A stretch of DNA of 64,000 nt from Agapetus fuscipes (taxonomy: Eukaryota > Arthropoda > Insecta > Trichoptera > Glossosomatidae), in contig OX637337.1 of the NCBI GenBank assembly GCA_951799405.1, positions 21,228,506 to 21,292,505 on the forward strand, in the 5' to 3' direction. Position numbers and translations under genes: made by a program. Shown piece by piece: positions 44,501-51,147 of the stretch; the stretch's first letter is position 1; each line of letters opens with the position of its first letter. Under the pieces are notes generated by a model. It had not been told where the DNA came from. It made no database searches and worked only from the letters and a program-made list of their open reading frames with translations.

Positions 44501-47237
44501 GTCATAAAAAAAGTGAGAATGGCCACCGATCACAGGGTCTCTGATATTCAATCTGGCTTTATGCCAGGACGAGGTTGTGTGGACCAAATCTTTACTCTCA
44601 GACAGATTGTTGAAAAACATCTGGCTGTGGGGAGGGTGGTCTACGCAGCATTCGTAGATCTTGAGAGGGCCTTTGACTCGGTGGACAGATGTATGCTGTG
44701 GAATGTTCTCAGGAAGTACGGTGTGAATGATAATCTTCTGAATGTGATACGTGCCATCTATGAAAATAGTTCGGCATGTGTAAGAGTGGATGGGAGATAT
44801 AGTGACTGGTTTGATGTATATAAGGGAGTGAGGCAAGGCTGCGTGATGAGTCCATGGTTGTTTAATATAATCATGGACAGTTGCATAAAAGAAGCTGGAA
44901 TATCAGAGAGCGGAGTGAAAGTGGGTGAAACAAGAGTTGGAGTACTTCTTTATGCTGATGATGCTATAGTTTTAGCTGACTCGGCGGAGGAACTCCAAAC
45001 GATGTTAACCAAACTAAATGATGCATTTTGTAAGAATAGCTTGAAAGTAAATGCGAATAAGACAAAAGTATTAGTTTTTGACAGGAATGAAGTATGTGAG
45101 GAACTTACAATTAATTTGAATGGAATAAAAGTTGAAGTAGTGAATGAGTTTGACTATTTAGGAAGTAAGTTTGAGGCGAATGGTAAGATGACGAAAGAAT
45201 TAGAGAAGCGTGCCAGCAAAGGAAGATGCGTGATAGGAGCGTTTGGTAGAATAGCGAAGAATAAAAGGATACCAAAGAAAATGAAAATGGCGGTACACAA
45301 TTGTATTTTGTTGCCGACCCTGATGTATGGAAGCGAGTCATGGACGTTGAATGAAAGAGAAGTAAATAAGGTATGCACCGTAGAAATGGCCCATCTGAGA
45401 AGTATGACAGGAAAAACACTGAAAGATAGAGTGAGAAACGAATGGGTTCTAAATGAATGCGGAGTAAAAGAAAGCGTGAAAGTGAAAGTTCAAAGAAGTG
45501 TGATGCGATGGTTTGGACATATTGAAAGGATGAATGAAGACCGACTGACAAAAAGAGTGTATAAAGGGAATGTAACAGGTAAGCGTGGAAGGGGAAGACC
45601 TAGGAAACAATGGATTGATCAGATAAATGAGATTGCGAATGAATGGAATCTACAGAGTGGAAACAAGAGAAGAGCATGCATGAAAAGAGTGATGAAATTA
45701 GATGAGATGAAAGAAGTATGCAAGGACAGAGTCAAGTGGAGGCACTTGTGTGGAGGTACTGGCCACCCCTAGAGGAAAGGCGGCAGGATACAAGACAAGA
45801 CAAGACACCGGTCCAGGGAAAGGCAGTAGGAGTGGAAAGATTTATTGTTCATGTGGGGTTAGTGCACATGCAGGATTTGTAAACGCAAATTTAAATGCGT
45901 CTCATTTCCTTTATTTCTCCATTTTTTTTAAATACCAGACCAAATTGGCATGTAAAGAATTTCTCATATATGTTTCATCGCAATATGTTCAGAAGTTTAG
46001 GAGTCCATACAGAACAAAAATAGATACATACATCAGTTTGATTTTATATAATAAATAATTGATAATTCGATACCCTCAAATAAAAATGAATGGAAAAATA
46101 TCGAAGTACTTTCTTCGATTTATGATTGATGTTTTTTGATGGGCCTAGTTGTGTATAGTCGCTGTCACTACGCAGTGGCATACTTTTACCCACCTTGATG
46201 TATGGAAGCGAGGCCTGGACGGTGAATGAAAGTGAAATTAGTAAGGTCCATACTGTTGAAATGGACTTTCTAAGAAGTATGATTGGGAAAAAACGGAGTG
46301 ACAGGGTAAGGAATGATTTTGTAAGAGAAGAATGTGGTGCAAGAGAAAGTGTGAAAGTGAAGATTAAAAGAAGTTTGTTAAGATGGTTTGGGCATATGGA
46401 GAGAATGAATGAGGAAAGACTGACGAAGAAAGTATATGTTGGTAGAATAGATGGATGTCGTGGTAGAGAAAGACCGAGAAAGGTATGGATGGACCAAATA
46501 TCCGAAATTGCGAATGAATGGAATATCCAGAGTCATAATAAAAGAAGAGCTTGTATGAAGAAGGTTATGACTCTGGAGGAAATGAAAGAAGTATGTAAGG
46601 ACAGAAAGAAATGGCGGTTAATCTGTAATGTTGGCGGCTAGGGTTTATTAAATTGGAATTTATTAAATTGGAATTTTGGATATTATTATTTAGTGATGTA
46701 TAAAATGTAATTTGTCGTGTGTGTGTGTTCCTTGACTTATAGGTTGGTATGCGGCTGACCACCCATGCTGTAAAAATGGTTCACTTTGCCAGTGTCACCC
46801 CTGTCTCAGGGAAGGACGGCAAGAGTTGCAGGGTGTATGTCCATTTGAGATTTGGTTTTTATGTTGTAGGTTCACATGAGGCATGTGCAAGCGCGAACTT
46901 GTACGTGTCTGGTTGTGAGAATGCATGTAATGTGAATCTCCAATGTAACATATCCTTGCACCTTAGATTAGATTAGATTAGACTAGACAGATGCTGGAAG
47001 ATGGGCCTACCTGTGGATAGTCCCTGTCACTAGACAGATGCTGGAAGATGGGCCTACCTGTGGATAGTCCCTGTCACTAGACAGATGCTGGAAGATGGAC
47101 CTACCTGTGGATAGTCTCTATCACTAGACAGATGCTGGAAGTGCGCGAAGAACGTCTTCCCGCCTCTCATGGCGTGCAGGTAGCCCAGGCGGATCAGGGG
47201 CGCGGCCGTGTGCCCATCACTGAGGACCTGGAACATC
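28261..47237 (-). CDS. Neuroligin, 3' part of gene (five exons)
   Basis: Neuroligins are postsynaptic type I membrane proteins with an inactive cholinesterase-like ectodomain that binds neurexin. Five exons join in consistent reading phase: 47237-47105, 41384-41233, 36132-35975, 30696-30541 and 29504-28261 with the TGA. The reconstructed order is end of esterase-like domain, Pro-rich linker, transmembrane segment, ~300-residue cytoplasmic tail. Every junction has AG before and GT after. The 5' exons (signal peptide and most of the esterase-like domain) are not found in this window. Introns of 1.0 to 5.7 kb are filled with RTE, SINE and TIR repeats. The exons are clearly more GC-rich than their surroundings. 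Confidence 0.9.
29800..30050 (+). repeat. Short RTE-tailed repeat in neuroligin intron
   Basis: Starts GACTTATAGGTTGGTATGCG and ends CAACTTAGATTAGATTAGAT. It belongs to the GCGGCTGACCA...AGAGTTGCAGGG branch, the one attached to the RTE fragment at 46172-46985. The rest of the intron (30051-30538) shows nothing recognisable. Confidence 0.75.
30541..30696 (-). CDS. Neuroligin exon: end of esterase-like domain
   Basis: 156 bases from the acceptor CTTGTCCAG to the donor GAGG|GTAAGG. It encodes GA|TCC..., read as SRPEMRNHYRGHKMSLWLSL, then IPQLHRPGEAGLAD and HHFLEEGAHYYEG. The HYR-HK---W--LIPQLH pattern is the neuroligin segment just before the linker to the membrane. Phase matches both neighbours. 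Degenerate copies of this exon lie immediately upstream in the intron at 30756-31195. Confidence 0.92.
30756..31195 (-). pseudogene. Degenerate tandem copies of the neuroligin exon
   Basis: Three blocks repeat the 5' part of exon 30541-30696 with its acceptor. Block at 30756-30836 reads MRKHYRKKSRWLSLI. Block at 30870-30945 is the most worn, with a stop (RGRKMSL then stop). Block at 31084-31195 keeps the acceptor TTGTCCAG and reads DPLPEIPDHCRSHKMSLRLS in the correct phase. A further acceptor-like remnant is at 31040-31060. All lack the 3' half and donor of the real exon. They look like repeated duplications, now mostly pseudo-exons. Confidence 0.8.
31350..31940. other. GC-rich insert of unknown origin in the intron
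   Basis: This block is far richer in G and C than its surroundings, with runs such as GGGGGGGAGGG near 31709 and repeated CACAAGGCGG/TACAAGGCGG phrases near 31613 and 31671. On the minus strand there is a GTAATAAACC polyadenylation-like signal near 31470. It might be a solo LTR or part of another element, but I could not find matching ends. Confidence 0.4.
32170..32465 (-). repeat. tRNA-derived SINE, family 1 (best copy)
   Basis: On the minus strand the head reads GGTCGGTAACTCAGTTGGTA (A box TAACTCAGTTGG) and, 40 bases later, CTCGGGTTCGAACCCCACCG (B box GGTTCGAACCC at 32358-32368). A non-tRNA body follows with GGTTTACCAAACTTAACATT and AACCATCTCCTTCAGAAGC. Relatives: 745-1025, 8440-8575, 36960-37130 and 42890-43275. 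It is a SINE rather than a tRNA gene, since no acceptor-stem pairing closes the head. Confidence 0.75.
32470..33430. other. Intron DNA, nothing recognised
   Basis: AT-rich; only chance open frames. Confidence 0.5.
33430..34815 (-). repeat. Cluster of about five RTE-tailed repeats
   Basis: Minus-strand copies lie at about 33430-33645 (very diverged), 33695-33955, 33985-34180 (partial), 34340-34550 and 34560-34815. Each ends (as read on plus) in ...CAACCTATAAGTCAAGGA and starts with ATCTAATCTAATCTTAG-type tails. Their varying divergence suggests insertions of different age at a favoured place. Confidence 0.7.
34830..35970. other. Intron DNA, nothing firmly recognised
   Basis: Around 35760-35900 a GTGGACCCAGAGGGGTAAAG phrase loosely resembles the GR-RGRP-KRW part of an RTE tail, but too weakly to call. 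CTGCGGGGTCAGCTAGTA at 35424 resembles the end of some short insect repeats. Confidence 0.4.
35975..36132 (-). CDS. Neuroligin exon: variable loop and YLEIG strand
   Basis: 158 bases between the acceptor TTGTCTCCAG and the donor GATAG|GTGAGG. It completes the Gly codon of the previous exon and reads DPNEVPLRNTADGSPGGSER, a variable Pro-rich stretch, then WDTYDTINQLYLEIG. The W-TYD-INQLYLEIG pattern is characteristic of insect neuroligins and precedes the exon at 30541-30696 in the protein. Confidence 0.9.
36230..36570. mobile_element. Short TIR element with phrase-repeat arms
   Basis: Left arm (about 36230-36322) and right arm (about 36450-36560) are imperfect inverted repeats: TTTTTGGTTAACGACATTTC pairs with GAAATGTCATTGACCAAAAA. 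Inside, CAGCTCCAACACA pairs with TGTGTTGGAGCTG (36350/36421). The arms are built of short GAC-containing phrases shared with 1-190. No ORF; probably a MITE-like element. Target duplication not identified. Confidence 0.55.
36960..37135 (-). repeat. tRNA-derived SINE, family 1
   Basis: Minus strand: A box TAGCTCACTTGG and B box GGTTCGACTCC about 40 bases apart, then the family body with TTTCAAACTCTAAATAAAA. Same structure as 32170-32465 but shorter. Confidence 0.65.
37140..38030. other. Intron DNA, nothing recognised
   Basis: AT-rich; open frames here show no conserved pattern. Confidence 0.5.
38030..40805 (-). mobile_element. RTE-clade non-LTR retrotransposon, family 1 (5'-truncated)
   Basis: The minus-strand order is truncated endonuclease, reverse transcriptase, RTE-type C-terminal region, 3' UTR and a TAGATTATAG tail. 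The single-ORF layout, the short tandem-repeat tail instead of poly(A) and the GRGRPRKVWMDQ C-terminus are features of the RTE clade. The ORF is open, so the copy is fairly young. It lies in a neuroligin intron in the gene's own orientation. Confidence 0.85.
38397..40796 (-). CDS. RTE ORF: endonuclease end, reverse transcriptase, C-terminus
   Basis: A 799-residue open frame, short of a complete RTE ORF because most of the apurinic-type endonuclease is missing. Residues ~1-70 are its end, with SRTIIDYICVD and the catalytic GSDHYLL. Reverse transcriptase starts near 340 (VIVPIYKGKGDKKDCQNFRP), with FVDLEKAFDSVD, GVRQGCVMSPWLFN and the catalytic YADD at about 528-531. The C-terminal region has LMYGSEAWTVSERE, MLRWFGHMERMSDERLTKKV and GRGRPRKVWMDQ. 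It would nick DNA and copy its RNA at the target. The given methionine is simply the first ATG in the truncated copy. Confidence 0.88.
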   Translation of the reverse strand: MCDLFASNTWFRHKDVHLYTRQIVGSRTIIDYICVDERLRGAVRDSRVYRGPEIGSDHYLLCAKIMIGEVRKKKRKKKVRLPRIKVERLNEENVQEKYVSELHKILSVSELEKSVCGKDIESMWKDLKEGMTECAKKACGVTKGGRLKGDAWWNDRVKEAVKVKKKCYENWLNDKNDRKLEEEYKIAKRMAKNIIYESKMNEQRKIDERINKSFTDSKKEFWRWINADRNKSSALTTPGVKSAAGEMVWENEEVCKRWKNYFQEIFGQGERRIYEQIDEANELNIMKEEMKVSISRLKNGKSAGFDGINGEMLKAGGECVIDWMYELCKLCVNAGVVPMDWRKAVIVPIYKGKGDKKDCQNFRPISLLSIPGKVFCKVIIKNVILTTSERISDVQSGFMAGRGCVDQIFTLRQLVEKQLSVRRKLFTAFVDLEKAFDSVDRGMLWDVLKAYGVNGALLGAVHANYENSKACVRIDGEYSEWFEVYKGVRQGCVMSPWLFNIVMDKYVRDARLNDCGLMIGESKVSVLLYADDAVLVSDSAVELQTMLSRLNEALKGNHLKLNASKTKILIFERDDETMNYEFKINGMNVDVVNEFVYLGSKFEKDGRMTGEFERRIMKGRCVLGATASIARNQNLSKNVRLAVHGGILVPTLMYGSEAWTVSEREISKVHTVEMDYLRSMIGKKRSDRVRNDFVREECGVRESVKVKIKRSMLRWFGHMERMSDERLTKKVYVAKIDGCRGRGRPRKVWMDQISEIANEWDIQSHNKRRTCMKKVMTLDEMKEVCKDRKKWRLICNGDF
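40846..40978. repeat. Small MITE-like inverted repeat
   Basis: AACGGTAATT near 40848 pairs with AATTACCGTT near 40967, and CGAATATCGGT pairs with ACCGATATTCG just inside. The right half (GATATTCGGTAGGTA-GAATTACCG, GATGAGACTT-CAGCCC) also occurs at 18520-18575, next to the TIR element at 17438-18457. Target duplication not determined. Confidence 0.5.
41233..41384 (-). CDS. Neuroligin exon with the GSVHGEDIP motif
   Basis: 152 bases from the acceptor GATTTCAG to the donor ACTGG|GTAAG. Reads RTGSVHGEDIPYCFGLPLVG, then a QPFFPHNFTAQDQAISKLF segment and YITNFAKTG. GSVHGEDIPY-FG-PL is the neuroligin counterpart of the cholinesterase region around the catalytic histidine, and NFAKTG precedes the variable loop. 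Starts in phase 0 and ends two bases into a Gly codon finished by the next exon. Confidence 0.93.
41652..41745 (+). pseudogene. RTE C-terminal fragment
   Basis: The frame reads YRGNVKGKKRKGRPRKIWLD followed by QIGEFVKE, matching the GKRGRGRPRKQWIDQINEIANE part of the RTE ORF at 43835-45772. About 30 codons only, flanked by unrelated DNA. Confidence 0.6.
41820..41985 (-). pseudogene. RTE family 2, 3' end with (TTACAG)n tail
   Basis: On the minus strand CTCTGGCCACCCCTAG matches the end of the family 2 ORF (TGGCCACCCCTAG at 45760-45772), followed by GGAATGGCGACAG and a TTACAG repeat. The part nearer 41820-41890 is a diverged RTE-tailed repeat (CACGCTTATACA...CATGCTGTATGCG). Confidence 0.5.
41973..42465 (+). 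pseudogene. 5'-truncated LINE with poly(A) tail
   Basis: The frame ends in a protein with VYQTRFTSNEGLVVPRINNK and RTLDYLVPKIFNLLPKDF, a pattern common at the C-terminus of jockey/CR1-like and related LINE proteins (a TR-----L-VPR--NK-G-RSL-Y--P motif). The stop at about 42230 is followed by ~210 bases of 3' UTR, an AATAAA-like signal and an A-run at 42441-42462. No reverse transcriptase remains. Confidence 0.6.
42466..42889. other. Intron DNA, nothing firmly recognised
   Basis: An AACAAGGGATGGCATTAGCA phrase near 42548 may be a scrap of an RTE-tailed repeat. Confidence 0.4.
42890..43275 (-). repeat. tRNA-derived SINE split by an RTE-tailed repeat
   Basis: 42890-42968 (GGTGGTTTTCTAGCTTTCGA to GTGAAGGTTGGG) matches the family 1 SINE body, and 43233-43275 (ATGCAAGCGTTCTACCATCT, CAACCGACCGG) matches its tRNA-like head. 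Between them 43000-43230 is a diverged plus-strand RTE-tailed repeat (TCCTTGACAAACAAATAGGT to TTTTCAACTTAAATT). The SINE is therefore the older insertion. Confidence 0.55.
43276..43816. other. Intron DNA, nothing recognised
   Basis: I examined 43390-43520 on both strands for a further neuroligin exon and found no frame continuing the protein. Confidence 0.5.
43817..45905 (+). mobile_element. RTE-clade retrotransposon, family 2 (5'-truncated)
   Basis: Same ORF architecture as 38030-40805 but clearly a separate family: the two proteins differ throughout and the 3' UTR is distinct (GGAAAGGCGGCAGGATACAA, an ACAAG run, then a diverged RTE-tailed segment with GTGCACATGCAGGATTTG). Truncation removes the endonuclease. 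It lies antisense to neuroligin in the intron. Confidence 0.8.
43835..45772 (+). CDS. RTE family 2 ORF: reverse transcriptase and C-terminus
   Basis: A 645-residue frame beginning inside the spacer between endonuclease and reverse transcriptase. Key blocks: VIVPIYKGKGDKKDCRNFRP near 188, FVDLERAFDSVDR, GVRQGCVMSPWLFN, and the catalytic YADD at about 373-376. The C-terminal region has LMYGSESWTLNERE, MRWFGHIERMNEDRLTKRV and GRGRPRKQWIDQ, ending GGTGHP. The start is the first ATG of a truncated copy, not the native start. The open frame over 1.9 kb suggests a fairly recent insertion. Confidence 0.85.
   Translation: MKEAVEQKKEAYMRWLKDKGNLNLEMMYKRAKMNTKKLVYESKMELEKKNNEKAQQDFHTNKKMFWSWVRNNNESVGATTPGIKNAQGVLLWDEDDVCNRWKEYFEEILGQGERNLYECDPTNESNEDILKEEIKASIKELKNGKAASMDGLNAEMLKAGGEYVVEWMFELCKMCMKDRVVPMDWRKAVIVPIYKGKGDKKDCRNFRPISLLSIPGKVLCKIVIKKVRMATDHRVSDIQSGFMPGRGCVDQIFTLRQIVEKHLAVGRVVYAAFVDLERAFDSVDRCMLWNVLRKYGVNDNLLNVIRAIYENSSACVRVDGRYSDWFDVYKGVRQGCVMSPWLFNIIMDSCIKEAGISESGVKVGETRVGVLLYADDAIVLADSAEELQTMLTKLNDAFCKNSLKVNANKTKVLVFDRNEVCEELTINLNGIKVEVVNEFDYLGSKFEANGKMTKELEKRASKGRCVIGAFGRIAKNKRIPKKMKMAVHNCILLPTLMYGSESWTLNEREVNKVCTVEMAHLRSMTGKTLKDRVRNEWVLNECGVKESVKVKVQRSVMRWFGHIERMNEDRLTKRVYKGNVTGKRGRGRPRKQWIDQINEIANEWNLQSGNKRRACMKRVMKLDEMKEVCKDRVKWRHLCGGTGHP
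45906..46140. other. Intron DNA, nothing recognised
   Basis: AT-rich, no feature seen. Confidence 0.5.
46141..47147 (-). repeat. 47-bp tandem repeat of an exon end and splice donor
   Basis: The 3' end of the neuroligin exon with its donor (GACTATCCACAG|GTAGG) is repeated every 47 bases: donors at 47104, 47057 and 47010. A diverged fourth unit (GGGCCTAGTTGTGTATAGTC) is at 46141-46171 and is cut off from the others by the RTE insertion 46172-46985; its donor is destroyed. 47 is not a multiple of 3, so use of the second donor would shift the frame and meet an early stop. Confidence 0.85.
46172..46985 (+). pseudogene. 5'-truncated RTE family 1 with tail
   Basis: Begins around PTLMYGSEAWTVNESE and runs to the ORF stop at 46641, followed by a GCGGCTGACCACCC-type RTE-tailed repeat and a TTAGATTAGATTAGAC tail. 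The 148-residue frame (46195-46641) matches the end of the 38397-40796 ORF closely (TVEMDFLRSMIGKKRSDRVR). It interrupts the 47-bp tandem repeat and so postdates it. Flanks share CTA/ACTA at most. Confidence 0.8.
47105..47237 (-). CDS. Neuroligin exon: esterase-like domain, LSDGHTAAPLI
   Basis: 133 bases from the acceptor ACCTTGTAG to the donor CACAG|GTAGG. Reads MFQVLSDGHTAAPLIRLGYL, then HAMRGGKTFFAHFQHLSSD and RDYPQ. LSD-HT-AP-I---YLHA is a conserved neuroligin stretch before the GSVHGEDIP exon. An alternative acceptor (TTCCAG) would remove three residues and preserve the frame. It is the most 5' exon recognised. Confidence 0.9.
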
Positions 47238-47239
47238 CT

Positions 47240-48000
47240 ACAAGGTAAGGTGCATGGCCATCTCAGATGATAGGCCGGGCTTACATGCTCTGTCTCCATT
47301 GCTGTTTAACCTGGCCTGGGAAAAAGTTGAAGGAAAAACCATGTCTACGTCTAATATACCTACCATTAAGTAAAAACATAGAGGAGCAGAAACTAATTTA
47401 CTGCATTGATACATATAACATACTATCTAACACACTTGTCTCAGCTTTCCCCATTTTATGTTTTGACACTCAATTATAAAACATGCCATAATGTCTTAAA
47501 ATAATGCATTTTTCCTTTAAAATTCGTCAATTTTATCGAGCAAAAGATTTATACCGCATGCGTGTGCATGTAATGAAATCTCTTCTGGAAGGCAAATTGG
47601 CCAGGCAATTTTTTTTTTTTTTTTTTTATAAATTTTCCTTTATTATCTTAATATTTTTAACAATACATACATGTACATTTTTTTAAATAACTAAAAATGG
47701 ACTTTCACTGTGTTAATAAATCCACCCTAAAAAATATAATACATACATGTATTTATTTGTTCCCGCAAAGCCGAGGCTTGTCTGCAGGTTACATTACATG
47801 TTGGTTTCTTAAGCCCTTATACATTAACCTATAAGTGGGTCTTAATGTTTTTTTTAAATCTATTTGTATTTTTTTAATTTATAATTTTTTGAATGAATTC
47901 AAACAAAACACTGTTTATTTTCACAATAAAATTTATTTAAAAAGATTAAAATCTTTATTTTTCTTATTATTTCCATTGATGTCTTCATAGTCGGGTCTAT
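47240..48000. other. Intron or upstream DNA with a repeat scrap
   Basis: A long T run is at 47609-47627. AACACTGTTTATTTTCACAA at 47910-47930 matches (inverted) the sequence that follows the hammerhead-like motif at 27127-27145. No gene seen. Confidence 0.5.
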
Positions 48001-48004
48001 CAGT

Positions 48005-48253
48005 TCATTTATTTGCTCCTGCATTTTTTTTATAGCTTTCTTCTTGTAGAGTTTCTACCTGTTTTATAAGAGCAGTTGTGCGTTTTTTATTTTCTTGAAA
48101 CTCTCGAAACATTTCGTCATATTGCGTTGCAATGAATTCGCGTGTGTCACTTAGTTCGTTTATTTCCTTTTTTAGGTTTCCGAAGTCATCTAGTCTTTGC
48201 TGCATTTTTTTAATAAGTTGTTCAATGTTTTTATTTTCCTCTGCTGTACGCAC
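48005..48253 (-). CDS. Coiled-coil ORF, probably part of a mobile element
   Basis: An 82-residue frame rich in Glu, Lys, Gln and Leu: NKNIEQLIKKMQQRLDDFGN, LKKEINELSD and QVETLQEESYKK show heptad spacing expected of a coiled coil over most of its length. Short coiled-coil proteins of this kind are typical of ORF1 products or N-terminal regions of insect retroelements. The start lies next to the edge of the 1.25 kb duplicated block at 48262, so the N-terminus may be missing. No catalytic motif. Identity uncertain. Confidence 0.45.
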   Translation of the reverse strand: MRTAEENKNIEQLIKKMQQRLDDFGNLKKEINELSDTREFIATQYDEMFREFQENKKRTTALIKQVETLQEESYKKNAGANK

Positions 48254-48261
48254 CAGCGGTG

Positions 48262-49500
48262 TTGATCACAGAGTAAAGGTACTTAGAGAAGCCACTCTAT
48301 GGCTTTGGGGTAGGTCCGTACTTCGAAACCCCCCTTCCCCGTCTTTCTTGCTTCGCTGCCTTACATCTCACTTTTCGGACTTTGATATTGTATGCATGTG
48401 TGTATAAACACGCGGCAAGCGGGTACACCCACACCACTATATTCATATAATATTATTATCTGCTATGATATTATTGATGAATATTATTATTATTGCTAAA
48501 GTTATCAAAATAAAACACTTACATTTGGCACAATATTTATTTATTCTAGAAAGATTAGTCATACAATCACAAAAATACACACTGTGTACAGAAAAAAATT
48601 AATAAAAAAACCTCAATGTAAAAAACACAAATGATATGGCAAAAATAAATGTAGTAGGTAAACAATCAAATAGGCACCTGTCTATATTGTCAAGGACACT
48701 GGCATTCTGTACTATTTCTTGCAAAAGTTTTGGATCCCTGATGATTGCCCCCTGGTGATGGCCTGAGGACCGGAAATATTTATAATATGAAATCTATACA
48801 CTTTAATTTCACTTTCTTCGGCTCATCAGCCGACAGCCTTCAAGGCTCAGGGACACCTGCACCACTCTGCCTTGTGCTGCATCCCTCCATGGTCGCCTCA
48901 CTCCCAAAACTTCGGCGTTGGCTTCGACGTTCTCTGCCCACCGCATCCTGGGACATCCCGAGTGGTCTAACGCCTGAGGGGGCACCATCCAAGACAGTTC
49001 TGATGATCCTGGAGTCTTCTGCACGTGCTACGTGTCCGGCCACTGGAGTCTTCTTGATTTCATTACTCTCTACACTCTTCAATAATAGTGAAAATAAAAC
49101 AGTTAATTTCAAGTACGCTTGACCACAGCGCTTGACGTTTGCGGCGGTCGACAGGCGCCAAGCAGGCCTGTGCTAAGCACACTGTACAGTTCAACCATCA
49201 TTTAAAAATATTTTTTCATCAGTTTTTTTTAATAAAAAGTGAGCAATTTAATACATACTAAACGATGAAAAGTTTATTTACACTCAAACTCTTTTTTTAA
49301 ATGAATTACAGTAGGTAAATATAAATCATGAATTCAGATTTATTTACGCTCATTCTGATTTCAGTTAAAATACCACTTCTTCCCCTTCCGCCTTACTCCT
49401 CTTGATACTTCACTCAAACCAAGATGGATTCCAATATGGCTACCGATATTATAAAACAAGGTTACCAGTAGCAAAATACTAGTTAACGGGGTCTGGTGTT
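48262..49500 (-). repeat. 1.25 kb direct duplication, copy 1
   Basis: It matches 49897-51147 from CACAGAGTA-AAGGTACTTAG to AGTAGCAAAATACTAGTTAA. Both copies keep a block encoding a LINE-like C-terminus on the minus strand. Copies differ by small indels and substitutions. Ends show no obvious inverted repeats. Confidence 0.75.
48800..49112 (-). pseudogene. LINE C-terminal fragment (GHVARAEDSRI type)
   Basis: Minus strand reads TPVAGHVARAEDSRIIRTVL, then DGAPSGVRPLG and SRMRWAEN-like sequence in shifted frames. The W-GHV-R-ED-RI------G---G-R-RW pattern is that of the region downstream of reverse transcriptase in CR1/RTE-like LINEs. The copy is frameshifted relative to the duplicate at 50440-50780. 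Confidence 0.5.
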
Positions 49501-49896
49501 GATGTCGGGCCCGCCGTTGCAGCAGTGTGTTGCCGAGTGTTTGGTTTCATGGTTGCACTGTTCGCCCGTTCGCCCATATTGCACTAGCCACACCAACAAA
49601 TAGCTGCACGTACTCAAGACTCACAACACGTTCGGTTTGCTTGCTCGTCCAATATGTTCGTTCTGAGTTGAGAATCCGTTTAGTTTCACCTTTTTTTTTT
49701 TTTTTTTCTTTTAATATATTTGTCAATTCACGAGACTACACCAGAATATAATTATACATAAAAAGTCCCAAAAAGCTTAACGTGATGGCTTGCATGTACA
49801 GCCTTTACAAGTAGATCAGTATTTCTTGTTTATTTTCACTTTTTAAGCGCACACTGTTTCGCGTGTTTTTGACAGTACTTTTTGACAATCAATTGA
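49501..49896. other. Spacer between the duplicated blocks
   Basis: Has a GC-richer first half (GGGCCCGCCGTTGCAGCAG) and a T run at 49691-49708. No gene recognised. Confidence 0.45.
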
Positions 49897-51147
49897 AGGT
49901 ATGACCACAGAGTATTAAGGTACTTAGAGAAGCCACTCTATGACTTTGGGGTAGGTCCGTACTTCGAAACCACCCTCCCCGTCTTTCTTGCTTCGCTGCC
50001 TCAACAAGACCCTTTTTCGGACTTTGATCTTGTATGCATGTGTGTATAAACACGCGGCACGCTGGTACACCCACACCACTATATTCTTATATTATTATCT
50101 GCCATGATAATATTGATGAATATTATTATTATAGCTGTCAAAATAAAAGGCTTATATTTTGCGCAATATTTATTTACTCAAGAAAGATTAGTCACACAAT
50201 CACAAAAATACACACTTTGTAAAGAAAAAAATTAATAAAAAAAACCTTAATGTAAGAAACACAAATGATATGGCAAAAAAAACGTAGTAGGAAAACAATC
50301 AAATAAGCACCTGTCAGAGAAGATATTGTAAGGGCACTGGCATTCTGTATCTGTATTTCTTGCAAAAGTTTTGGATCCCTGATGATTGCCCCCTGATGAT
50401 AGCCTGAGGACCGGAAATGTTTATAATATGAAATCTATACACTTTTTTTTCTTTTCTTCGGCTCATCAGCCGACAGCCTAAAAGCTCAAGGACACCTGCA
50501 CCACAATTTTCCAGGACTCTGCCTTGTGCTGCTTCCCTCCATGGTCGCCTCACTCCAAAAACTTCGGCGTTGGCTTCGATGTTCTCTGCCCATCGCATCC
50601 TGGAACGTTCGAGTTGTAGAACACCTGAACGGGCACCATCCAAGACAGTTCTGATGATCCTGGAGTCTTCTGCACGTGCTACATGTCCGGCCACTGGAGT
50701 CTTCTTGATTTCATTAATCTCTACACTCTCTTCAATAATAGTGAAAACAAAACAGTTCGTTTCAAATACGCTTGACGTTTGAGGCCGACTGGCTCCAAGC
50801 AGGCTGTTAATGGCTGTTATCGCTGCGCAAATCCTACACACAGTTCAACCATCATTACAAAATATATTTTCATCAGTTTTTTTTATAAAAAATGAGCAAT
50901 TTAATAAATAATGACCAATTAAAAGTTTATTTACACTTAAACTCTTTTTTTAAATGAATAACAGAAAATATAAATCATTAATTCAATTTTATTCACGCTC
51001 ATTCTGATTTCAGTTAAAAAAAGCCCACCTCTTCCCCTTCCTCCTTACTCCTTTCGTCTTGTGAGAATACCATAGATCGATTCCAATATGGCTACCGATA
51101 TTATAAAACAGGGTTACCAGTAGCAAAATACTAGTTAACGGGGTCTG
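49897..51147 (-). repeat. 1.25 kb direct duplication, copy 2
   Basis: Copy of 48262-49500. Both end in TTAACGGGGTCTGG; after this copy the sequence passes straight into the ~380-bp tandem repeat (GTATGACC...). Confidence 0.75.
50440..50780 (-). pseudogene. LINE C-terminal fragment, better-preserved copy
   Basis: One frame reads NEIKKTPVAGHVARAEDSRI, then DGARSGVLQLERSRMRWAEN, IEANAEVFGVRRPWREAAQ and RLMSRRKEKK. The GHVARAEDSRI...RWAENIEA...GV--WREAAQ-R pattern fits a non-LTR retrotransposon C-terminus. No reverse transcriptase domain is present. Confidence 0.55.
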
